Made by a program: the position numbers and the translations under genes. This document shows positions 10,700-22,912 of a DNA stretch of 64,000 nucleotides, piece after piece (positions within the stretch are counted from its first letter, which is position 1; the number at the start of each line of letters is the position of its first letter). Source of the stretch: Ancylostoma caninum (lineage: Eukaryota; Nematoda; Chromadorea; Rhabditida; Ancylostomatidae); contig JBAJFG010000636.1 of assembly GCA_037903475.1 (NCBI GenBank), positions 1 through 64,000 of the forward strand, read 5' to 3'. The notes below the pieces were generated by a model, which was not told the DNA's origin, did not search any database, and saw nothing but the letters and a program-made list of their open reading frames with translations.

Positions 10700-13270
10700 T
10701 GGCGTGATGTGCTAATAAGGTCAATAAAGATGTAAAGGGGCGTCGTGGAATCTTCACTGAAATGGAATGTCGTTGATAAAGAGAGTGTCTGCTGTCGTGA
10801 GCGGTTTTTAGAAAGGCGTTTCCTCTCAGAAAAAGGAGGTTATAAGAAAAAGTTTGCGTGAGCGCGGTTTATAACTGCGGTATATTAACGAGTGATCGAT
10901 TCAATCTGATTGATGAAGTACATGGAACGGACTATCTGCTTCATTTTGAACGAGTCCTCTAGTCCGTGATCACCTGAAAAAAAAATGCAGAAGCGGTTTT
11001 ACATCATATGGATGTTTTACATACAAAATCTCCATAATCACTTATCCATAAAGCATGGCAGCACATGTCTGCTGCTTTGAGTCGCTTGTCATCCTTTCTT
11101 TTCTTGAAATATAGCACGTAGCATAAATCGATCATTCCCTTCTCTTAACTCTTATATTTTCACTTGAAAGCACTACCGAACTGAAAGGTAGCAGACACGG
11201 ATGTAATGTACAAATGCTATATTGGTGTAATATTAAGGTCCAGGGATAGTTCTAGACGCTCCCTCCTTATCCTAGTTACCCTGGTTTATTTCTCTACCGC
11301 TCCTAGTTTCCTGTCACTTATTACCCAATTCCGACGGTGTACTGGAGTGTGCGCAAGCACTCCAGGGTCATCTTTTTCCATTACATGCATACAGTACAAA
11401 GAATTACTAATTAAGCGATTTATTTCTAAATGCAGCAGATATTATTGAGGTTCAAGTGTTTGGGTTTCAAGCAAGCGATTGAGTTTCAATTAGCAGGCAT
11501 AGAGAGTTTTCAAAACATAGGGGCCTTTTACGGATGGCCAGCGTACATGCACATTAAGAAGGGCCTTTCACAGTAGGCCAGAACGGGGCAGGAGGGAGTC
11601 CCCCTCCCCGCCTCCGAGAACGAGGCAGAAATTTACAACACAATAAGCAAGGGTAATATGGGCAATACTATAAGAAAAAGAGACCAACAAAACTAGAGGT
11701 TGATGGTGAGCAAAGGAGAACGAACTGAGAGCCAAGCTCCTCCCATTTTTCCTTTTATACTCTCTTCTCCTTGGGGCGTCGAGATTGCGCGTGCCGCGCG
11801 CGAATTTGATGGTTGGCTTTGGAGCAGTGGTGTTTCCGGCTGCGGCCTTTCTGTGGCAGTTATTTATGTGTGGTTATGGCTACGGAGTACGGTATTTCCT
11901 TAATTACGATTGTTACTACTGTGGTATTAAATGTGTGCGGTTTTGCTTTCCTACACGGGAACATTTCATCAGCGATAGATTTTAGCCTAACAATGGGTTT
12001 TGTATATTTTTCAGGGATCGACAGATGGACGACAATCAGTTTTGCTGAAACTCAATGGAAAGGTAGCATGTACATGCTTTCGTTTACTCCTTTTAAAGCA
12101 TTCAGCTACAGCTATGAGTGTGCTGCCCAAGTTTTATTGCTCTCAACACTGGAGGCAATCTAGAGCTTTTCGAGTTGACATTTCTGTTTTTTCGGCTTTC
12201 GAGCTTGTTTCGTGCTGCACCATTACCACAGTGAGAAACGGTCGCACTCACGGAGGCCTAACTTCAAAGGTATGCTGCATCCGGTGTAGTCAATTGGTAA
12301 CTAGTCATAACAGCAAAAAGGTCACGAGCGAAAGTCACCTTTCTGCGGAGGAGTTGCAGCCAAGCTCATCGTTGCAATTTCGGGATCTCGCTAACACAGT
12401 ATCTGCCTCCTGCACGAGTGCTCATGGCATTCAGGTAGCGCAACCCATTGGAATCTTTGCCCACGGATTCAAGCGCCCCACAAAGCAGCACCCCGTTTTC
12501 GTGGAGCTCCGCGTGTTTCAAACTATTTCAGCATTTTTATGACTGCTGCCTCTAACATACAAGCAAATTCTCTGTCTTTCTATGTTGTTTCTTCACATCA
12601 CTATGGTTTTGGAAATTTGGGTAATTATTCCACAGTGTATCTACTAAACAAATATATAAGTCAGTCTTCTGTTATAGAATACAGACACTTCGCAGTAACT
12701 ATACTTCACGTTTCCTCATCCTTCTCAGAACTTCGTAACAACCAAGCACGACTTAGTATCCTGTGAATCAGAAATAGGAGATACTTTATGGCGGTTAGAG
12801 ATAGCTGAAAAGAAAGCATTAGTTAGTCGAAAACGCATTCTTTCCTATGGTGGATGTGAGTCATGCTACAGTAACCTGGTAATACTACTCACTACCATCT
12901 TCATGTTTTAAGCCCACTCACTATGGTACTTAGAATTTTTGGAATGAGCCGCACATCAATGTGTTTTGCTGACACACCTTCTATTTTGCTGACGAAGAAT
13001 TCTCTGTATGGACGATTAAATGCGATAATAGACAATGCTATTAATGAAACGTGCAGTGAGAAAATGTTTAGCAAAATTTTGACAGCATCTGAAAGAAATG
13101 AACACTATCAATTTCCAATAATCTGTATAGCTAACAGTAATAGTCATCACACATAGTACATCGCATTTCACAATCACAGGACATATCATAAAATTTTCCA
13201 ACACCGAATTTCACGGAGGCCTTGGAGTTTTTGCTTCAGCAACATTGCGATAGGTGCGCGTGACGCAGTG
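10700..13270. other. Gene-poor region with unexplained open frames
   Basis: Several overlapping plus-strand open frames occur at 11700-12542, the longest 180 codons (12000-12542). A ttttcag acceptor near 12009-12015 is followed by a short exon-like stretch ending at a gt near 12063, but I find no partner exon and no domain. The 11.5-11.65 kb part has paired GGGCCTTT-CAGTAGGCCA-like blocks that look repetitive. I cannot support a gene. Confidence 0.35.
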
Positions 13271-13277
13271 GCATTAA

Positions 13278-13969
13278 AGCCAGCACCCACGGAAAATTTT
13301 GTCTCTTGGATTGTTGGTGAATATTGGATTTTCGACTATGAGGAGTGTGGGTGGAGTGTCCAATTCCGCCAAAACGCATGCAAAAACGGTCTTTGGATAC
13401 TTTTTTCTTGCTAGGTGAGAGTTACACATATGGGATCAAACAAAGAAGTCGACAACGCTACGTCACTGCCACCTATTTTCTTTGCGCCATCGGATATTTG
13501 GCTAATAAAGCAGCTTTTTTGAAACAGAAAGAGCACAAAGAGAAAGAAAATAGGATGTTTCATTATAAGAACACAATTCAGGAAAAGAACAAAATTATAT
13601 GGTAGTTTTAAAAAGTAAATGATTTAGATACATGCAATATTTGAGAAGTTGGATTCTCTGAGTGAGAAAAAGGACTCATAAAGGATAATAATAAGTGAAA
13701 TGGAAGCAAATGGAGGAAAGCTGTGGATAAAAATGTGATTTCTGTCGAAATAAGTTATGAAAACGTTAATATGGAGGACTGCCATGCGAAATCATTGCCC
13801 ATTCGCTCACGGTTGTTATTGTTACTTACAGCGCTTCAGGCATTACCTGAGATTACTTGTGGTGGAAAAAAGTACTAACTGGTATACTTATTGCCAAACT
13901 GACACCACAATCGATCGGATGACAGTCGGATCAAGATTTAAGAGGCGAAAATTTCCGTGAATACTGCCT
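13278..13969. mobile_element. TTAA-flanked fold-back element 1
   Basis: Flanked by TTAA at 13274-13277 and 13970-13973. The left end AGCCAGCACCCACGGAAAATT pairs with the right end AAATTTCCGTGAATACTGCCT. An 86-codon open frame at 13345-13605 has no recognised domain. TTAA target duplication points to a piggyBac-type mobiliser (inference). Confidence 0.7.
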
Positions 13970-14299
13970 TTAAGAGCACTGTCTGCGACGCACTCTGTTG
14001 ATAGTCAGATAGCGCCCCTAGCCAAAAAGCTATCCCAAGCCTCTTATCCTTCATCCCTTGAGCATTATGATCGCTACCTATAATGATCCTGCCACCCTCA
14101 TTTTTGACTCGCATCATCAGCCCTGATTTTTGAAATCTTTATTTTCTCCTTTTTTTCCTACTTCACATTCACTACACAGCTTTACCTTCTGACAGGATCC
14201 TTAACAGCACAATCAAAATTCGTAGGCCACACTGTTTCCAAACATTTCCCGTCCATTATTTTCCTATTGCTACTTCATCGTGATATTGTTTCTCGCATT

Positions 14300-14640
14300 G
14301 ATCATGGGACGCATGTGGCGCAGTGTCAAGAGGCCCGTTGTCACTGTCACGCCCGATATTTTAATCTCACCCTAGGAAAGTCAAGCTTTCCATCCCTGTG
14401 AGAATCGGTAAATTGGTACTAGAGGAGTCCAGGAAGATGCATCGATGATTTGCTACATCGAGTAGCCCCTGCAAAACTTTTCATAGGGCACATACGCATT
14501 CCATGCCTCTGCGATTTTAATTGAATGCGTGGCACATCGTACAAATGGGACTGAGCAACGCCATCCACTTCATCCTTCAATTGGTCACAACGTGTCTTAA
14601 CTATTGACTGTTGATAAACAAGAGGCTCCATCTCTCAGCA
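14300..14640. repeat. Probable dispersed repeat remnant
   Basis: The stretch contains TCAAGCTTTCCATCCCTGTG followed by GAATCGGTAAATTGGTACTAG, which has the feel of a high-copy element end rather than unique sequence. A 70-codon minus-strand frame overlaps it (14419-14631). Family assignment is not possible from one copy. Confidence 0.3.
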
Positions 14641-15600
14641 GTACAACAGTTTGCTTACCTTGAGAGTGAAGTACTCTGAAATAAACCAACCATCCTGCAG
14701 TAGCGCCAAGTGTGGCGCTAAGATGCAAAAACGAACGGAAACGAGACATGAACAATTTTTATTTTATAAATGGACCACCTGTTCACAGTGAATTGCGGCT
14801 AATTGTTGACAATGTTCGTGCAATATCGAGAATGGACAGCTCTGGAGTCTCTAGCTGGCCCAGCAACTTCGAAATATGGGATCCTCGAGTATCCAAATTT
14901 CTCAGTCACCGCCTGACTCTTCGTATTCGGATATCAGAATAAATTTCGGTTTGCATACATCCGTAGATACCGTCCACCTACCTGAGCTATTAATGCATTC
15001 ATAAATTTCCTCTGAAGTCTTTGGTTATGCTCAGATACGGTGTCTCTCGAGTCCTTTATGCCATGCGCTGATGTGTTAGAAATATCGAGTCAACCACATT
15101 AAAGAGTATATAAACAATCACAAGCATATTTGCGCCGTAAATCTCGGACAAATGATCGTCGTCAGTGAACACTACTGCATTTTCCATGCCATTGAACATG
15201 GCTAGACATCCTGACGAGCCGTTGGTCTAAAAGTCTTTGCAGAGTGCAAATTGTAATTCTTCCTTAAGATTTGTCCCAAAGTGCGCCATTCCAAGCTGAA
15301 CTCGGATTGAACAGAAGGTATGCATGAGGTCAACATTCAATAACGCAAACATTTCAACACCACCGGAAATCGTGCCGTGATGTCATTAGGATGGTGTATA
15401 ATTATCCGGCTACTGTATTACCGCTAAACTTGACACCGTACTCAAAGATCGCGGCGTGGTGGGACCAGCGTGCACGGCGTAACCCGTTCTTTAGCTTATA
15501 GTAATCGTACTTGCACAGTGAGCTTGTGCATCTTACGTCATAGCAATTTTATGGGTAGGAGAAGTATAGTCCGTTTCAAAAACAATTTGTTCCTCGATGA

Positions 15601-15649
15601 AACACACTACGACAGTTTGTTCCTCGATGAAACACACTACGACTGTACT
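15601..15649. repeat. Two-copy tandem repeat, about 27 bp
   Basis: GTTCCTCGATGAAACACACT is followed by ACGAC and repeated almost at once. It lies next to the nested palindromes that follow. Confidence 0.75.
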
Positions 15650-15717
15650 CTTTCGACCTTTTCTCATCATTTATGCATTTGGAATGGACGAAGCTAGAAA
15701 ATATACGTTGTGTTTCG

Positions 15718-16022
15718 TTGTCTTTTGATCTCTGAATGAGTTTGGGCTTACTTACATACAGAGAACTCCAAACGGACGCAGTCAAGAGTCAGGGCCACGG
15801 CGCGGCTCTCTTGGGCAGAGTCACGGGAGCTTGGCATAGTGTGCGCCTGCGTCTCTGTCCATGAGAGCCGCGCCGCGATCTTGACTCTTGTCTATGTACG
15901 TTTGGAATTTCCTATATGTTCAGCTAGCTCGAATGATAATCGCCCCATTCCCAACCCTGCATTGAAATTCTATCGACCCATCTAAACAAATGTAAGCCCA
16001 AATTCATTCAAAGATCAAAAGA
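15718..16022. mobile_element. Outer palindrome interrupted by a 166-bp MITE
   Basis: TCTTTTGATCTCTGAATGAG with TTTGGGCTTACT on the left pairs with AAGCCCAAATTCATTCAAAG and ATCAAAAGA on the right. The 166-bp element at 15754-15919 sits in the loop of this outer inverted repeat, which indicates nested insertion. Confidence 0.65.
15754..15919. mobile_element. 166-bp palindromic MITE, copy 2
   Basis: Same length as the element at 3715-3880 and in the opposite orientation, with matching ends (ACATACAGAGAACTCC against AAATTCCTATATGT-type) and matching internal arms rich in GGCGCGGCTCTC. Non-coding. Confidence 0.75.
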
Positions 16023-16571
16023 GAGGGAAAGACGTTCTCGCTGTACCTCTTTGAAATCTCAATCACTCCTTTAGTTGTATTTATGTATTTTCGTAGACCC
16101 ATTCAGTTTCAAAAGGTTTTTTTAAACAAAAGCCATAATAGATACATAAAAGAGCCTATCAAAACCTCTCAATGAGAAGTACTTAGTAAGGCATTGCATT
16201 TGATAGTGGAAAAATCAGCCTTGATTGGTGACCTAGTAGATGGAACGCCGTTTTGTTCAACCACGCGTTCTGGCAATGTATTCTGTAGGCATGAGAATGA
16301 TGGAAGAGGAAAACAGTGCTGCAGGTAGATCTCGAATTAGGTTGATTTGACTTTACACGAAATTTCATTTTCACCCTATGAAGAAACTGCAAAAACGAAC
16401 TTTTATAGGAAGTCTGCGAATCCAATATTCAATGCTCTAATGAGCCACCTAGACAAATACGAGCCCGAAAACACTAGCATGAAAAAGAAGGGAACATAAT
16501 GTGTATTTTTTAGCTCCAGAAAAAATAAAAGGAAGAAAAACATTATGTCCGTCCTGCTGACGGGCGGTTAA

Positions 16572-17010
16572 AGGCAGCACTCACGCTGAAAAAAGTTCTC
16601 TTGCATTTGTGCTTATTTTAAAGGTGCCATCAACTGGAGCGTAACTGCAAAAGGAATCACTGCGAATCGTGCAGTTACTCGAGTAATAAGACTGGTACGC
16701 ATGTACAAATGCGCCCGCCATGCTCAACCCCGCCCCATTTTCTTTGATCGTGTGCGGCTGTGTTTCTCAGCTGATACAGGATCGATCAGTATTTTCAGAT
16801 AGCGGTGATCCTTTCCGCACCTCGGCGGTCGCAGCCATCTCACGCGATAGATCTCGTACAAATGGGCATGTATTGGCGAATTACAACATAGTATTTCTTG
16901 CAAACGTAGCCTTTTTTGATGGTCTTTCCTCTACTATGGGCACAAGAGTAGCCTCCAGAGTAGAATTTCAGGAAAAAATCGAGGACTTTTTTTTATCGTG
17001 AGTGCTGTCT
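16572..17010. mobile_element. TTAA-flanked fold-back element 2
   Basis: TTAA occurs at 16568-16571 and 17011-17014. The left end AGGCAGCACTCACGCTGAAA pairs with the right end TCGTGAGTGCTGTCT. A 93-codon open frame inside (16720-17001) has no recognised domain. Confidence 0.8.
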
Positions 17011-17014
17011 TTAA

Positions 17015-18960
17015 GCGTGAGGCAAGGACTTTGAGAAGGACTGAACTTTAGCTCCTTCACTTAAATACAAAAACGCTAATATGTAGGTAGGGTGAACAAA
17101 TCGACTGAGCAAGTACAAACACAGTAAGTTAAAGGGTGGACTTCACTGCGCCTACGCTGGTCCCTCTTAGATGTCAAGTTTGGGATTTGTAATACAGTTT
17201 ATCCGGCTTGTTTTCCTAGCTCAATTTGCAGTTGTGGAAATTGACGCTTTGTAACGGTTTTTCCTCGAGCACATGTATCACATTATAAAAATGCAGGTGA
17301 AGTGGACTTCAATCATGTTTGCGTTACAGAAAACCTGCTATGCCGCGCTGCGCCACCTACGATTATGTATAGATGGCGATAAGCGGCAGAGGAGACGGGT
17401 GGTATACTGTAGGACAAAGATGACCGACCACCACTGTAGATGGCAGCTATGTTTTGACGGAGAAGCGGCCAGTTTTGGCGAAGCAGAAGTCACTTTGTTT
17501 AACGGCCTTTCTAACCATGGAAACTCCGATAACAAGAGGTCGGCTATCAGATTCTTTTACAATAAATGTTATGTTCCCCGATGGCAATTTTTATGGTTTG
17601 AGTACTCAAATTTGAGAGTGTGGCAACTTACTCCAAAGGTGTTGTGCCAATTACAGAAACGTCGTCTATGTAACGCCTACAGAAGGGTATTCTGGCTGTT
17701 AGCGATGCCCCTTCGACATGATCGAGGTAGACAATAGTGGCCAGCAGACGGGCGATGCGGATTCTCAGAGCCAGCCTTTCTGCGCATAGAAATGGTTATT
17801 AAAGCAAAATATGTTACAGTGTTACTGTCAAGAGAGTTTCGATTTCTTTGCTAGAGAAGCCGAATAAGTGGTCATTCAAAAGTTCAATCCGAGTTTGGAT
17901 GGCTGCGGTTCTGTTGATGTTCGTATGCAAAGAATCACATCGTAGCTAAGGTAGCATGCCTTATCCGAAATCTGGCAGCGATGAGTCTTATTTATTATTT
18001 ACCTAATTAATCACACAATCACGGCCCTTGAATACACCACCGTGGTCCTGGGTCGAATCCATTATTCCGTCTTTGCCGGCGAGCTCGGTGGGTAAAACAG
18101 AATCACTACTTTTTTATATCGTAGTGCATATATTGTACGATTTTGTGAGGATCTGAAGAAGGCGCTGAGCGCCAAAAGCTCATTGAATAAAACCTTGGAC
18201 GAAGTTCTCAACCTGTGCTGAGAACAGAGTCGTTATCAAATGAGACTTTGGGACGGCAGCCTATTAATATTGTACACCTATTAAACAAAGCGCCGTAAGG
18301 GGATTAGAGCGACTAGACATATTGTTCCAATAACGCGGCGGCACTCATAGACAACGGTAATCTTGAAGCGCAGACTGCGAGGCGAAATGGCCGATTTTTA
18401 GGGACCATACATGTTTGTTTCTGGACTCGCCGGTTACGTCACTCCTGGCTCTCCCTCATGCACGGGATGGTGATTTCATCACCTTCGCTGGCGGTCTCGC
18501 AACATAGGGGTGAGGGAGTGTTCACAAGCTTTCAGGCTGCACAATATACGCAGCAGAAAAACCACCTTTCCACTGCTGCGACACTATAGGCACCATTCCA
18601 GAGCGGAGGAGGCCAGGTCCCGGCTGCCACAAGGCCAACGCCGGGAGGCCACTCCAAGCCGGTGGAAGTTTTGCCCAGACATGTGCACCCACTGAAACAT
18701 AGTTCCAAACACCATAGTTCCAAACATTTCAAAAATTTGATCCCACCGCTCATAATGAATACGCATTATAATGAAGATGTATCTGTTTGTAGTGTATCTG
18801 TGCTTGTAAAATTCTAGAAGTCGGTTGGAACTCCGCGCAATTGCGCAGAATCGCGATATCCGTTCACTTCGAGAAAGCTTGTGCACTAACATACAGAGTA
18901 AACGCTTCAATATATCAAAGTATGAGCATTGTGTAACCAATCAACCAATAAATTGTTAAT
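17015..18960. other. No supported gene; repeat-like DNA
   Basis: A 154-codon plus-strand frame (17273-17737) shows no domain or splice context. Around 18000-18240 there is a GGGTCGAATCC box and a GAAGAAGGCGCTGAGCGCC stem followed by AATAAA, suggestive of the end of a retroposon, but I cannot prove it. Confidence 0.35.
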
Positions 18961-19029
18961 CAGAATTTCTGAGTAAATCCCAAACCTTTACCTTTACTCC
19001 CGAGATTTACAAAGGGTACACGTGCTCCG

Positions 19030-19800
19030 ATAGAAAACAGGTGTGCCGTGCCCAAAAGTGGTGAAAACGCTAGGATACGGCTTCGTCGATGGAGGGCGTG
19101 TCCGGTTTGGCCTAGTTGTGAGGAAAACAGCAGAACAGGGGTTGATCGACGGTTGAAGGGCCCATTGTGACCCAATAGTGCCCCGCCATGACCGAATGGG
19201 GTACGGGACATCAGGATACGAGTCCGCCGACGGAAAGCGGGTCCGGTTTTGCCCAGCGGTGAGAAAATCGCCAGAATGCTATTCCATTGACGGAGAAAGG
19301 ACTCACTGCAGCCCAGTGTGGAGTGGAGAACGCCAGGATACGGGTTCGGTTGTATGCGATAGCGTGGAGAATGCCGGGATGCGAGTCCGCAAATGGAGAA
19401 CGGGTCCGGCTTGACCTAACTGTGAGGAACACGCCAGGATACGGGTCCACCGATGGAGGAAGGGCCCGCCATGGCCCAGTGGGGTGGGGGCCTCAGGATA
19501 CGGGACCGCCAATACAGGAGGGTCCGCTGCGACTAAGTAAAGTGCGGAATACAAGGATACGGTTCAGCCGACGGCCAGCGGATCCGCTATGGCCCAACAG
19601 TAAGCGAAACGCCAGAATGCGGGCCCTCAGATGGAAGAAAGGCTCGTCGTGCCCCGATAGTGTGAAGAACACCAGGATATGAGTTCGTTTTGGCCCACTA
19701 GTGTGGAGAACAGCAGGGTGTGGGTTCGCCGGTGGAAAACGCGTCTGCATTTGCCTAGCAGTGAGCAAGGTGCACGAATACGCCCTACAATAGAGAACGG
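19030..19800. repeat. Degenerate minisatellite, period near 60 bp
   Basis: Roughly a dozen degenerate units of the form GCCAGGATACGGGTCC-GCCGATGGAGGA-GGGTCCG-TTGGCCCAG-TGTGGAGAAC follow each other. Because the unit is GC-rich with few stop codons, long open frames appear on both strands (for example 19287-19682 plus and 19493-19768 minus). These are translations of the repeat, not genes. Confidence 0.85.
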
Positions 19801-20523
19801 ACTTCTCATACTCATACTCAACTTATAAAAAGGATTTCATATTTGGGCCGGCTTAATTATTAGTTTTGCTTCCTTGTCAATTTTCTTACGATTTAGCATA
19901 TGCGAAGCTTTTGCACATGCCGCAAGTGGCTGCCCCACTCCACTTTCTTTTCTTCCCGAGGAGGCACTAGTCAATTATAAAGAATAACTATTCTATTGCA
20001 GCTGTGGAAGAAAGACTCGTTTTCCCACAGTATTGTTTTTCACCTCAACAGCCCTACGATATATGGTATCAGCCAAACTGTTCTGCGGTTTATGGAGATT
20101 GACTGGCAGAGTGAACTTTGCGTGAACCTTGGCGATCTCAACTTCCCCATGAAGGTTCAAACGTGTGCCTAATTGTTCGATAAAAACGCCGAATAATTCT
20201 GCATGAATCCAATGTTTTTCAAAGCTTCAACGAAACAATGCAGTCAGCGTCATGTTTTTATGTTTGCTTTGTTTCATGTTTTAGCATTATGATTGTAAGG
20301 CGCAAATGTCCGAGACTTAGGGACGGATCGAAGCATCGTGTGGGGAATCAAAACAAAAACGATAGAAAGATAAGCTATATGTGGTACACAAACCTCAGCA
20401 TTTCCTCGACCTTGTCAAAACGTTGCTGTTATTGCGACCCGACCGCCAGTGGACGGTAAATCAATGCATAATACTAAGCAGAAGAGCACTAAGGAAAGAA
20501 CGCCGTGTGATTTTCACTTTTGA

Positions 20524-20584
20524 GCAAGGAATTAGAAGCTGTTGAAATTTGAATAGAATTAGAAGCTGTTGAAATTTGAATAGA
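20524..20584. repeat. Two-copy 27-bp tandem repeat
   Basis: GAATTAGAAGCTGTTGAAAT followed by TTGAATA is present twice in direct succession and is virtually identical between copies. Confidence 0.85.
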
Positions 20585-21128
20585 AGTATAATAGTAACGC
20601 ATACTGGTAGATGCTGGACTATGATCATAACGCAAAACATCTGAATCTGTGGCTGCTTAATACTTTGATGTACACCGTTCACGCTGAATACCATGTAGGG
20701 GCTGTATACCATTGGAAGAACAATTAAATGTAAGATGCTGTCAAATATCACCATAGACATCGGCAAGTGCCTGGGGTGGATTAAAAAACTTGTTTCACCT
20801 TCTATAAAGTTTTTTTTTTCAAATTGCTTTCAAATTTGGATTTGAACAGAATCCGCGAATAGCGACGCTGCATGAGCGTGAAAATTTTCCGTGTTACTAC
20901 AGGTTAGACCTAACTGATAATGAAGCAAGCACCAACGATAATTTGACATTGAAGGGAAAGATTTAAAAGCGATACAATATGAAATAAATGTATAATATTA
21001 ATGGGCGTCGCAAATATCCCTATAAACCACAGAATAGTTACGTAATACGTTGGTGAGAAATTCACTGTTTCACAAGTGGTGTTGCCAGGTCGCCGTCGGT
21101 CATCTGTTTTCGAGAATGTTTACCTTAA

Positions 21129-21535
21129 AGGCAGGGGTCCACCTCATTTTCGTAGTTCAGCTAACAGCAGATTCTGCATCTATTCGGCGCGATGGTTCCA
21201 TCGGTATACATAAATTGTCTCAGGATGGTCTATAAGCCCGTCTTCCAGGACGGGGTCTGTAACAGTTTGCCAACCCGAGTTGACATGTGAAGCCGTTGAT
21301 CTTATCGATTGGACACGCCATGACTCGTTGACCTACGCGGCAGCCGTGGCAGGCAGCCAGCACAGCTTGGAGCGATCCGCCTCCGGGCTCCAAATTTTTA
21401 TCCAGTTCGAGCCTTTCAAAAATGGGGATTTCGTCGCTTCTGTGCCTGTTGATGTACATCCCAGGGATCAACATGATGAGAAGGTCTAGGATATGTTGGT
21501 AAATCCAACAGGTAGAACGAGGTGGCCCTCTGCCT
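21129..21535. mobile_element. TTAA-flanked fold-back element 3
   Basis: TTAA at 21125-21128 and 21536-21539. The left end AGGCAGGGGTCCACCTCATT pairs with the right end ACGAGGTGGCCCTCTGCCT. Its right-hand TTAA is also the left-hand TTAA of the next element. A 69-codon plus-strand frame inside (21280-21489) is unrecognised. Confidence 0.8.
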
Positions 21536-21539
21536 TTAA

Positions 21540-22432
21540 AGGCAGTGTCCAGCCAAAATTTTCGAGTATTCGGTTTCTGTGCTTCCTAAGCCAGTCTGGC
21601 TCCCTGATTCCAGATACGAAACTTACAGATCAAAAAACCCTCGGAAAAATCCTTTTCTGAGACCCCTCTTATCTGATTCGGGCGAGATGTCCGACGACCC
21701 TCTCTCTCGTCAGTGAGAGCGCAGAGAAAATTTTCATCGATCGATAGCGCCAGTTCGCTGCCTCAATTTTAGCTCCAATAAGTCAGTTCGTTTTGCTTAG
21801 GGGTCAGCATCATTGTGGCACTTTTTGAGCAGATTTAACAAGAAGAGGTATGTTTTTGATTATTGCTGTTGTCGGCAATGTATGTTGGCAGTGCAGAATC
21901 TTTTTTCAAAAAATAAGTTTTTTTTCGCAGTTTCTTGGTATCATGGTAGCTTATTGATGTGAAATCGAGATTTATTATCAAAATATTTCGCTGCCCGATC
22001 CCGTATATGAATAACCACCTCTGTAATGTGATCGTCGAACACTCCCTCAAGTATAGACCCGTAAACCGTAGATCCAGGATCACCTAAAACGAAGAACTGG
22101 AGTGTTGAGCAACAGTACCTGAGTGTTTAGATTACATACGCAAACTTGAGACGCAGACACGGAGATGAATCAACCACGGTAGGGGGACTCTGCCAAAATC
22201 ATTTTGATATTTTCCAACGATGCTCCAGGTTACACCAATTCCATGCGCAAAATGGCATACGCCGGGTGGGCGGGCTGGGCACTGGAGATGGGTTTGAGTA
22301 CTGGGTTTAAGGCGGATATCTCGCTTAGTTCTGCGACTTTTTCGCTGAAACTTTGGCAGTTGCCTATGGAGCCGACCTGCTATCATAATCTAATGGGCAC
22401 TCAGCCCCAAGAGTTCTGCCTGGACACTGCCT
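21540..22432. mobile_element. TTAA-flanked fold-back element 4, back to back with element 3
   Basis: TTAA at 21536-21539 and 22433-22436. The left end AGGCAGTGTCCAGCC pairs with the right end GCCTGGACACTGCCT. At 893 bp it is the largest of the family in this window, with no transposase recognisable inside. Confidence 0.75.
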
Positions 22433-22874
22433 TTAAGGCAGCGCCACAGAAACTTTCGCTTCTCAGATTTTCACTCTTCGAGGAACTTTAGCACAATCCG
22501 GGTAGTTTTCGTATAAGACGAATAACGGTAACGGCCTGCAGAGACGTCATGCAGGGTGCTTAATTCCCATTTGTTTGCAAATATCGGATCGGATAGCCGT
22601 TAAGGTAAAAATTAGAAAATTCAAACGGATGGCCAGTAATATTTTCATTATTTGTAAAAGCGCTATGAATTTTCTTTCAAATAGCTCCGTTGGTTTTTTT
22701 GTTTGTTGAAAATAGTTGGAATTAGAGGAACGACTACCTTAAGCAGATCTTCTAAGGTCGGGTAAAGAGCAGAGAGTTAGCCCCAAAACAGCATTGTGCT
22801 GATCTTTATGAACATGTTTACAAATAGATTTTACATTTTATCATCAAGAATATGTATTAAGCAGATCCAATTAA

Positions 22875-22880
22875 TTTATT
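22875..22880 (-). terminator. Polyadenylation signal of the 23-kb secreted-protein gene
   Basis: AATAAA on the minus strand about 33 bases past the stop codon. Confidence 0.5.
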
Positions 22881-22912
22881 GATTCCCGTATATACACGTC
22901 CACGTCGAATCC

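Noticed and set aside
12000..12542. 180-codon plus-strand open frame, the longest non-repeat frame in the window
   Set aside because: No domain, no signal peptide and no paired splice sites; amino-acid composition is not protein-like. An acceptor at its start alone is not enough.
17273..17737. 154-codon plus-strand open frame
   Set aside because: No recognisable domain; Cys, Trp and Arg content looks random and no splice or trans-splice context is present.
18050..18070. GGGTCGAATCC, a near tRNA B-box that could mark a SINE
   Set aside because: One mismatch to the B-box, no convincing A-box and only one copy seen; not enough to call a tRNA or SINE.
19178..19768. Overlapping open frames on both strands, up to 131 codons
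   Set aside because: All lie in the degenerate 60-bp minisatellite; openness comes from the unit lacking stops, and no start context or splice signals accompany them.
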